DNA of 9,593 nucleotides, from positions 1 to 9,593 of the forward strand of contig JAEDFX010000086.1 of assembly GCA_016297805.1 (NCBI GenBank). Direction: 5' to 3'. Both the position numbers and the translations under genes were made by a program. Shown here piece by piece: positions 1 through 5,057 of this stretch (its first letter is position 1; each line of letters starts with the position of its first letter). The stretch comes from Treponema sp. GTDB lineage: Bacteria; Spirochaetota; Spirochaetia; Treponematales; Treponemataceae. Below the pieces are notes generated by a model. The model did no database searches and was not told the origin of the DNA. It was given only the letters and a program-made list of their open reading frames with translations.

Positions 1-655
1 CGCAAGCATCTGTATAAGAAGCTTCCATTCTTTCACGGTCTGTTACAAAGTATGAAGAAATGTAACCACGGTCAAACTGCATACCTTCAACTGTATCTAC
101 AGTCATTTCCATGTTCTTAGATTCTTCAACAGTAATAACACCGTCTTTTCCTACCTTTTCGATAGCATCAGCAAGCATTTTACCAATTTCTGGATCGTTA
201 TTAGCAGAAATTGTAGCAATGTTTGTAATATCATCAGCACCCTTTACAGGTTTTGCATTCTTTTTAATTTCTTCTACAGCGATTTTTACAGCCTTATCCA
301 TACCGCGTTTGATTTCGATAGGACGCATACCAGCTGCAACTGATTTAATTCCTTCACGAACCAAAGCGTATGAAAGAACTGTAGCTGTTGTAGTACCATC
401 ACCGGCATCATCATTTGTTTTTGAAGCAACTTCGCGAACAAACTGAGCACCCATATTTTCATATGGATCTTCAAGTTCAATTTCTTTTGCAACAGAAACA
501 CCGTCTTTTGTGATTACTGGTGAACCGTATTTTTTGTCCATCATAACCATGCGACCACAAGGTCCCAAAGTTGTTTTCACAGCTTTAGAAATCTGTTCAA
601 CACCGCTCAAAAGCTTTTTACGAGCGTCTTCACTAAACAATAACTGTTTTGCCAT
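1..655 (-). CDS. groEL: GroEL (60-kDa chaperonin), N-terminal part, truncated by window edge
   Basis: ATP-dependent cytoplasmic chaperonin that folds proteins inside a double-heptamer ring with GroES. The visible 218 residues start MAKQLLFSEDARKKLL and run through the equatorial domain into the intermediate and apical domains. Nucleotide-site landmarks are TKDG (residues 49-52) and the GDGTTTAT loop (85-92, with the hydrolytic Asp at 86). NMGAQ (67-71) and GMQFDRGYISSYFVT further on are typical of GroEL. The start is the ATG at 655, preceded by an AGAGG ribosome site 7 bases upstream. The gene leaves the window at base 1, so about 60% of the usual ~545 residues is missing. The usual GPKGRNV stretch reads GPCGRMV (residues 31-37). 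No groES is visible upstream; the divergent neighbour is an esterase. The family call is certain. Confidence 0.97.
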   Translation of the reverse strand, partial: MAKQLLFSEDARKKLLSGVEQISKAVKTTLGPCGRMVMMDKKYGSPVITKDGVSVAKEIELEDPYENMGAQFVREVASKTNDDAGDGTTTATVLSYALVREGIKSVAAGMRPIEIKRGMDKAVKIAVEEIKKNAKPVKGADDITNIATISANNDPEIGKMLADAIEKVGKDGVITVEESKNMEMTVDTVEGMQFDRGYISSYFVTDRERMEASYTDAC

Positions 656-667
656 TTTTATACCTCT

Positions 668-729
668 ATTATAGAATCAAATTTTATTGAGTTCATATTA
701 AAGATATAAAAATTTTCCGTCCCCGACAA
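668..729 (-). promoter_or_regulatory. Candidate groEL promoter region
   Basis: On the minus strand, TTGTCG (724-729) lies 17 bp from TATCTT (701-706), each matching 4 of 6 consensus bases, which would give a leader of about 40 bases. A perfect TATAAT box also occurs at 668-673, but it is so close to the start codon that its transcript would lose the AGAGG ribosome site at 663-667; its best -35 at 17 bp is the weak ATGAAC. No CIRCE operator (TTAGCACTC-N9-GAGTGCTAA) is present in the 131-bp divergent gap. Confidence 0.35.
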
Positions 730-786
730 GAAAAATCGTGAACTTTTCTTCAAGCAATGGTAAAATAATTTCCAGAGGCTTTGTAT

Positions 787-2481
787 ATGAATAATTTTTC
801 TGTAGCTGCAGTTTTTTCAAATCACATGGTTTTGCAGCGTAATAAAATCATTTCTATTTTTGGGTATGCTGATGATAAGGTTTGTGTAAAAGTAACTTTG
901 CTTGATTCCAATAAAAATATTTTGGCTTATAATTGTGCTGACTCTGCTGGCGGACGCTGGGAAGTTAGACTTGCACCTCAAGCTGCACAACAGGATTGTG
1001 AAGTGATTGTTGAAGGTCCTGAAAAAATAATATTCAATGATGTAGCAATTGGTGAAGTATGGCTGGCCGGTGGTCAAAGTAATATGGAATTTGAATTGCA
1101 TAACTGTACAGAAGCTTCAGAAGCAATGTCAGCTCCATCTTCAAATGTCCGTTTCTACTATACTAATAAAATTGGCTGGAAAGATGAGCATTTTTATGAA
1201 GCTGAACGTAACACCTGCTGGCAAACCTGGGACAGTCCAAATAAAGCAGCCTGGTCTGCAGTAGGATATTTCTTTGCAGAAAAGCTTTCAAAAGATTTGG
1301 ATTGTATTGTTGGTGTAATTGGCTGTAACTGGGGAGGAACTTCTGCTTCTGCATGGATGCGCAAGGAATATCTGGAAAAGGATGATGAACTGCGTACTTA
1401 TCTGATTGAACAGGAAGAAGCAACTAAGGGTAAAACAATTGAACAGCAGATAAAAGAATACAATGATTACACTATTGCAAATGATGAATGGCAGAAGAAA
1501 TGTAATGATTTATATGCCACAGTGCCAGGAATAACCTGGAATGAAATTCAGGAACGTCTGGGACCTTGTCTGTGGCCTGGTCCAAAAGCCTGCAATAATC
1601 CTTACCGTCCAACAGGACTTTATGATTGTATGATTTCACGAATTCTTCCATATACTTTAAAAGGTGTAATCTGGTATCAGGGAGAAAGTGATGATCATAA
1701 ACCTGGCATGTATGCTAAGCTTTTCTCAAATATGATTGATAACTGGCGCACAGACTGGAATGACAGTCAATTGCCTTTTGTATTTGTTCAGCTTACAGTA
1801 AATCGCTACGAACAGGACAAAGATTTCAAACACTGGTGTCTGGTTCGTGAAGCACAGGAAAAAGTTCATAACACTGTAAAAAATGCCTATATGGTTCCAA
1901 CAATGGACTTAGGTGCATTCAATGATATTCATCCAAAAGCAAAACGGGAAGTTGGTGAACGACTGGAAGCAAGTGCTATGAATAATGTTTACGGCATTCC
2001 CACTCCAAAAGGGAAAGTTCCTGTTTTGGAAAGTGCAATTTCAAATCCACCATCTGAAGACGGAAAAAACGGTTCAATTACTTTAAGCATAACAAATGCA
2101 GAAGACGGATTTGTTCACAAGGTTGATGAAGAAGTTCTGAACAACTACAAAAATGTTGAACAATCACAGGGAACTCCACTTCCAGAAGATTTTACAGGTT
2201 TCGAAATTGCCGGTTCAGATGAAGTTTACTATCCAGCAAAATTCGCTTTTGGAGGCACTGAAGGTAAGCTGAATCAGATTATTTTGTGCAGCAATAAAGT
2301 AACAACTCCTGTTTATGCCCGCTACTGCTGGTACAACTACGGACCAGTAACCGTATTCGGTAAGAATGGATTGCCTGTAGCACCATTTAGAGCTTGCACA
2401 GCTCCATCAGTATACAACCATAACAAACAATCTGATACAAAAACAGAACATGCCGAAATTCAGCAGATAATGACAGTTTAA
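787..2481 (+). CDS. Sialate O-acetylesterase-type (SASA family) SGNH carbohydrate esterase, cytoplasmic
   Basis: Predicted to remove O-acetyl groups from sugars such as acetylated sialic acid or acetylated xylo-oligosaccharides. The SGNH landmarks are in order: AGGQSNME with nucleophile Ser98; NWGGTSASAWM (from Asn181) contributing to the oxyanion hole; WYQGESD at 296-302; and NDIHPKAK with catalytic Asp380 and His382. An N-terminal beta-rich stretch (about 1-85) precedes the catalytic domain. The length of 564 residues is normal for the family. There is no signal peptide, so it probably acts in the cytoplasm on imported acetylated oligosaccharides, unlike the many exported members. I chose the ATG at 787 because AGAGG (774-778) lies 8 bases upstream. 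A TTG at 781 would add two residues but leaves only 2 bases after the ribosome site. The stop codon shares one base with the next gene. The family is clear; the exact substrate is inferred. Confidence 0.9.
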   Translation: MNNFSVAAVFSNHMVLQRNKIISIFGYADDKVCVKVTLLDSNKNILAYNCADSAGGRWEVRLAPQAAQQDCEVIVEGPEKIIFNDVAIGEVWLAGGQSNMEFELHNCTEASEAMSAPSSNVRFYYTNKIGWKDEHFYEAERNTCWQTWDSPNKAAWSAVGYFFAEKLSKDLDCIVGVIGCNWGGTSASAWMRKEYLEKDDELRTYLIEQEEATKGKTIEQQIKEYNDYTIANDEWQKKCNDLYATVPGITWNEIQERLGPCLWPGPKACNNPYRPTGLYDCMISRILPYTLKGVIWYQGESDDHKPGMYAKLFSNMIDNWRTDWNDSQLPFVFVQLTVNRYEQDKDFKHWCLVREAQEKVHNTVKNAYMVPTMDLGAFNDIHPKAKREVGERLEASAMNNVYGIPTPKGKVPVLESAISNPPSEDGKNGSITLSITNAEDGFVHKVDEEVLNNYKNVEQSQGTPLPEDFTGFEIAGSDEVYYPAKFAFGGTEGKLNQIILCSNKVTTPVYARYCWYNYGPVTVFGKNGLPVAPFRACTAPSVYNHNKQSDTKTEHAEIQQIMTV

Positions 2482-3125
2482 TGAAACGATATTACGGCAT
2501 TCTTATCACTTTAGTTCTTCTCACAGCTAATGCCATGACTCAGCCAATGCCAGGCTCGTTACAGCAGCTTTGGGAAGACACTAAAGATAAAGACGTCACA
2601 CCTAACCCCCGCACACTTATCATCTATCGACCACAGAACAACGGAACAATAAATGATGTGCGTTGTTTTTTGCGTCTGGAAGATGAAAACGGCAATGATG
2701 TAACAAAAACTTCCTGCACTGCCGCCTATGAGTGGATAACCGACAACATGCTGCGGCGTCCGGGACTTGGTCAGCCTGGCACAACCAGTTTTTCCAATAT
2801 TTTTCAAAGGAACCCAAGAAATCTGATTACCTACAAGCGTAACTATTTTTTAAGTGGTGCAATGGCAATGCACATGAATCTAAAACCAGGCCGCTATAAA
2901 ATCAGTTTTTACACACCGGTAGACCAGCAGTTCAATTTTGAATACCCAACAGAAGGCACCCGCCCCTTTGAATGGAAGTCCAATATCTTTGAATATGACA
3001 CTGCAAATCCTACTACAGTAATATTTGTATCTCCCACTGCCAACGACAACGGTTTTTATAATGGCGGCTGGTATATTGATTACAAGGCACCTAAGTACAG
3101 TCATAATCGTACAATTATAAAATAA
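2481..3125 (+). CDS. Unrecognised exported protein, translationally coupled to the esterase
   Basis: I do not recognise the family. The 214-residue product starts MKRYYGILITLVLLTANA, a basic end followed by a hydrophobic core and a small-residue AxA-type site near residue 18, as in a signal peptide. The mature part (about 196 residues) has no further membrane segment. It is rich in aromatic residues and probably beta-structured, with PGRYKISFYTPVD near 136-148 and GGWYIDYKAPKY near 195-206. Two cysteines (62 and 79) could form a disulfide. Its ATG uses the last base of the esterase stop codon (TAATG) and has no clear ribosome site, so translation probably depends on ribosomes finishing the upstream gene. 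The pairing suggests a shared role in carbohydrate use, perhaps as a surface or periplasmic partner. That role is inference from context only. Confidence 0.8.
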   Translation: MKRYYGILITLVLLTANAMTQPMPGSLQQLWEDTKDKDVTPNPRTLIIYRPQNNGTINDVRCFLRLEDENGNDVTKTSCTAAYEWITDNMLRRPGLGQPGTTSFSNIFQRNPRNLITYKRNYFLSGAMAMHMNLKPGRYKISFYTPVDQQFNFEYPTEGTRPFEWKSNIFEYDTANPTTVIFVSPTANDNGFYNGGWYIDYKAPKYSHNRTIIK

Positions 3126-3146
3126 AACACTTCTTGCAGTGGTATT

Positions 3147-3482
3147 CTATTTATTATATTCTCTTGTTAATTTAGAAATGATTATATCTTCAAAATTTCT
3201 TCGTCCATCAATTATCGTATGAACAATCACTATTTCACCGCTGATTTCATAAATGATTCTATAATTTCCTTGTATAAGCTCCCGATAGTTTGCAATTCCC
3301 TGTCTTTCTAGCTCTGGAACTATTCGACCACTTTTAGGATGCTTATTTAGAGATAAAATATTCTCCTGAAAATCTGAAATTACCTTTTCCACATATTTTT
3401 GGCTTGAAGATTGATAATATTCCAGGATTTCTCGTAAATCATTTTTTGAAAATTCGGTAACTAAAACTTCTTTAATTTCCAT
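3147..3482 (-). CDS. RelE/ParE-family toxin of a type II toxin-antitoxin pair
   Basis: Small basic protein of 111 residues, the normal length for the RelE/ParE fold. Family landmarks are HPKSGRIVPEL (48-58), YRELIQGNYRIIYEI (66-80) and the C-terminal IDGRRNFEDII (91-101). RelE members cut mRNA at the ribosome and ParE members poison DNA gyrase; the overall pattern reads slightly more like ParE, but sequence alone does not decide. It is the second gene of the pair. Its ATG at 3482 lies inside the antitoxin coding region (11-base overlap), so it is translationally coupled and made after the antitoxin. It faces the exported protein gene tail to tail with only 21 bases between, and I see no intrinsic terminator there. 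The reading frame is intact. Confidence 0.9.
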   Translation of the reverse strand: MEIKEVLVTEFSKNDLREILEYYQSSSQKYVEKVISDFQENILSLNKHPKSGRIVPELERQGIANYRELIQGNYRIIYEISGEIVIVHTIIDGRRNFEDIIISKLTREYNK

Positions 3483-3759
3483 CTACACCGAATTCCTTTC
3501 GTAAATCAGAAAAAGCTTCATTGGCCGATTGTACTTTTCCCTGTTTGAGTGCATTTTGGGAAAGCTGGATTATTTTCAATAAATTAAAGGCATCTTTCAT
3601 TTCCTGATAGGATTCTACGTCTAATAAAACTGCCCTACTTTCACCATTTTGAGTAATAATCATTGGCTCTTTTTTTTCGTTCACAAAATTCATCATTTCT
3701 GCTGCATTTGATTTTATATAGGAAATTGGTTTTATACATTCGCGAACATTTGCAATCAT
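3472..3759 (-). CDS. Phd/YefM-family antitoxin
   Basis: Antitoxin of 95 residues that should neutralise the downstream RelE/ParE toxin and repress the shared promoter. The N-terminal half is the Phd/YefM DNA-binding and dimerisation fold: IKPISYIKSNAAEMM (9-23), then EPMIITQNGESRAVLLDVESYQ (31-52). The C-terminal part (about 53-95) is charged and probably disordered until it wraps the toxin. The start is the ATG at 3759, with a strong ribosome site GGAGG at 3769-3773 (9-base spacing). It is first in the operon, as is usual, and overlaps the toxin by 11 bases. A promoter and an inverted-repeat operator lie directly upstream. Confidence 0.9.
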   Translation of the reverse strand: MIANVRECIKPISYIKSNAAEMMNFVNEKKEPMIITQNGESRAVLLDVESYQEMKDAFNLLKIIQLSQNALKQGKVQSANEAFSDLRKEFGVDGN

Positions 3760-3773
3760 ATCTTAAAGCCTCC

Positions 3774-3817
3774 CTTATCAGTCTTTTTATAATACCTTAT
3801 TAAGACTGATAAGGCAA
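3774..3817 (-). promoter_or_regulatory. Promoter and 12-bp inverted-repeat operator of the toxin-antitoxin operon
   Basis: Read on the minus strand, TTGCCT (3812-3817) is 17 bp from TATTAT (3789-3794). The arms CTTATCAGTCTT (3774-3785) and AAGACTGATAAG (3802-3813) form a perfect 12-bp inverted repeat with a 16-bp spacer. One arm covers the -35 edge and the spacer; the other covers the expected start of transcription near 3782 and touches the ribosome site. This is the geometry expected for autorepression by the antitoxin or the toxin-antitoxin complex. Confidence 0.75.
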
Positions 3818-3841
3818 GATAGTAGATAAAACGAGTTTTCC

Positions 3842-3896
3842 TTGACAAAAAAAAAAAAAAATATCATTCTAAATCATTCATAATATCATTTAGGAG
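3842..3896 (+). promoter_or_regulatory. Candidate promoter with 15-A spacer tract, and ribosome site, of the gene at 3907
   Basis: A perfect -35 TTGACA (3842-3847) runs into 15 consecutive A (3847-3861), followed by TATCAT (3862-3867), a 4/6 match to -10. The spacing is only 14 bp, short of the optimal 17. Another possible -10, CATAAT (3879-3884), has no -35 but would have the A-tract upstream as an UP-like element. The ribosome site AGGAG (3892-3896) is 10 bases before the ATG. The octamer ATATCATT occurs twice (3861-3868 and 3884-3891). Confidence 0.5.
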
Positions 3897-3906
3897 AAGA
3901 AAAAAT

Positions 3907-4677
3907 ATGAAAAAAACGATTTCAGTTTTATTGATTGCATTAACAATGTTTGCAAGTGTTTTTGCAGCAAAACCAAAGGTAGAACCTTATGTTCATGACT
4001 ATTCAAAAGAGTTTTATCCAGGATTTGGATATGTTTTGTTAAACAGTTCTGCATTCAAAGGTTCAAGTCTTGTAAAAGCTGATATTTTAAAAAATGAATA
4101 TGTTGTAGAAAAAGTAAATTGTTCTGCAGCTTTAGTTCCTATCACATTAACATTGAAAGTTACTCTTGAAAAAGATGGTAACTTAACTTATGAATATTCA
4201 AATTTAGTCTATCAAGATGGTAAAAAAACTCAGATGACAAATCTTGTAGCTACAAGTTCAATTACTAATGCTTTCAATAAATTATTACCAGAATGTTTCA
4301 ACGACGAAGAAAAATACAACGCCACTAAAGCTCAATTCTATGAAAACCCTGCATTAATTGGTGTTATGGCTGACGGCCTCACAGAAATAAGAGCTGCAAA
4401 ATTTGCAGAAGTTGTAAAAGGTGAAACAGTTAATCTTAAATTGAAAGTAACACAGGCTAAAATGAATGAAAATGCTGATTATGCAGATTACAGCTATAGA
4501 ATTGCATGTTATGTTTCAGTTGGTGTTCTTAAATACTGTAGATTTGAATATTACACAAATGATGATGACAAAGCTAGTGCTGCAGAAAATGATGTTATTT
4601 CTGTTACTGGAAAAATTGACAATTTCACTAAATCAAAATTTAATGACACTTTGTGTTTTGTTGTTATTGATGAATAG
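3907..4677 (+). CDS. Unrecognised exported protein
   Basis: I cannot assign a family with confidence. The product is 256 residues. Residues 1-20 (MKKTISVLLIALTMFASVFA) are a textbook signal peptide, with cleavage expected between the alanines at 20 and 21; no lipobox cysteine is present, so it is a soluble periplasmic or secreted protein. The mature part alternates polar and hydrophobic residues like a beta protein. The last ~85 residues (GETVNLKLKV at 172-181, then ISVTGKIDNF at 231-240) resemble the strand pattern of OB-fold domains in bacterial secreted proteins; this is a weak impression. Cysteines lie at 72, 130, 201, 211 and 250. It stands alone, divergent from the toxin-antitoxin pair and closed by a strong terminator. 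The coding sequence is AT-rich. Confidence 0.85.
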   Translation: MKKTISVLLIALTMFASVFAAKPKVEPYVHDYSKEFYPGFGYVLLNSSAFKGSSLVKADILKNEYVVEKVNCSAALVPITLTLKVTLEKDGNLTYEYSNLVYQDGKKTQMTNLVATSSITNAFNKLLPECFNDEEKYNATKAQFYENPALIGVMADGLTEIRAAKFAEVVKGETVNLKLKVTQAKMNENADYADYSYRIACYVSVGVLKYCRFEYYTNDDDKASAAENDVISVTGKIDNFTKSKFNDTLCFVVIDE

Positions 4678-4705
4678 TAATTCTTAAATAAAATCTCTCT
4701 TTTAT

Positions 4706-4747
4706 AAAAAGACTTCAGTTTAAAATAATAACTGAAGTCTTTTTTTT
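4706..4747 (+). terminator. Intrinsic terminator after the exported protein gene
   Basis: A perfect stem pairs 4706-4720 (core GACTTCAGTT) with 4730-4744 (core AACTGAAGTC), with a 9-base AT loop, followed by T residues from 4740 to 4747. The A run on the 5' side means the same hairpin could also stop transcription from the other strand. Confidence 0.92.
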
Positions 4748-4768
4748 ATTAACACAAACTTTTTTATA

Positions 4769-4866
4769 GCCGGGGGCGTTGCGGGGACGGCGTTTGAGTC
4801 CCCGCTAGAAGGGGTAGTGGAAAAGGCCTTAAGGACTTTGAAGCGAGGGGAAGGCTTTCCCCTCCT
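4769..4866. repeat. GC-rich palindromic island, possible dispersed repeat or structured RNA
   Basis: About 62% GC by hand count, against AT-rich surroundings. Stem 1 is GCGGGGAC (4781-4788) with GTCCCCGC (4798-4805), loop 9. A near-perfect 18-bp dyad is centred on CCTTAAGG (about 4822-4839). Stem 2 is GAGGGGAA (4845-4852) with TTCCCCTC (4857-4864), loop GGCT. The island begins about 20 bases after the terminator of the upstream gene. No promoter or T-run brackets it clearly, so a dispersed intergenic repeat is more likely than an independent RNA gene. Copy number cannot be judged from one window. Confidence 0.5.
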
Positions 4867-4931
4867 TACACTCCTTTATATTTTTATACAATTATTTCAG
4901 ACCATTAAACTACAAGTTTAACGTTTTACAA

Positions 4932-4960
4932 TTGCCCATTTTTTTCTTTTCTACTATATT
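4932..4960 (+). promoter_or_regulatory. Candidate promoter of the first ABC exporter gene
   Basis: TTGCCC (4932-4937) lies exactly 17 bp from TATATT (4955-4960), matching 4 and 5 of 6 consensus bases. Transcription would start near 4967, giving a leader of about 90 bases. A 7-bp inverted repeat (4905-4921) just upstream could be an operator. Confidence 0.5.
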
Positions 4961-4995
4961 AGGAGAACATCCTCGCTACATTTTTTTAGTTGTTT

Positions 4996-5026
4996 TCGGC
5001 ACACCTCGCTTCAGTGTCGATTTTTT
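4996..5026 (+). terminator. Terminator-like hairpin in the leader of the first ABC gene
   Basis: TCGGCAC (4996-5002) pairs with GTGTCGA (5014-5020), 7 pairs including one G-U, with an 11-base loop, followed by six T and then CTTTTT. It lies 30 bases before the start codon and after the candidate promoter, where an attenuator would sit. The stem is short, so its strength is uncertain. I do not recognise a riboswitch class. Confidence 0.4.
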
Positions 5027-5057
5027 CTTTTTATAAAGTTCTGGGAGTTTGTAACCA

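Larger units (their letters stand above)
4748..5057. other. Gene-free stretch of 310 bp before the ABC exporter
   Basis: I find no credible coding sequence or tRNA here. It contains a GC-rich structured island (4769-4866); a small inverted repeat TTAAACT-ACA-AGTTTAA (4905-4921); a candidate promoter (4932-4960); and a leader with a terminator-like hairpin (4996-5026). The 10-mer TGAAGCGAGG (4839-4848) inside the island recurs in exact inverted form, CCTCGCTTCA, at 5004-5013, with a 9/10 copy CCTCGCTACA at 4971-4980. This hints that island and leader may share an origin. Confidence 0.7.

Noticed and set aside
111..446. Plus-strand open frame at the left edge
   Set aside because: It is antisense to groEL, low in complexity, and lacks a ribosome site or a recognisable family.
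286..501. Open frame on the minus strand inside the left-edge region
   Set aside because: It is a shadow frame of groEL, whose true frame encodes an unmistakable GroEL N-terminus across 1-655.
781..786. TTG start for the esterase
   Set aside because: It leaves only 2 bases after the AGAGG ribosome site; the ATG at 787 has normal 8-base spacing.
656..786. CIRCE/HrcA operator for groEL
   Set aside because: No TTAGCACTC-N9-GAGTGCTAA-like sequence is present in the divergent gap.
3126..3146. Terminator between the exported protein and the toxin gene
   Set aside because: Only a 4-bp CACT/AGTG pairing exists, with no T-run on either strand.
4466..4687. Second open frame at the end of the exported protein gene
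   Set aside because: It overlaps the signal-peptide protein in another frame and encodes an AT-biased leucine/methionine-rich shadow.
4748..5057. tRNA or known riboswitch in the long gap
   Set aside because: No cloverleaf, CCA end, or recognisable riboswitch core could be seen; the structure is palindromic repeats and a short hairpin.
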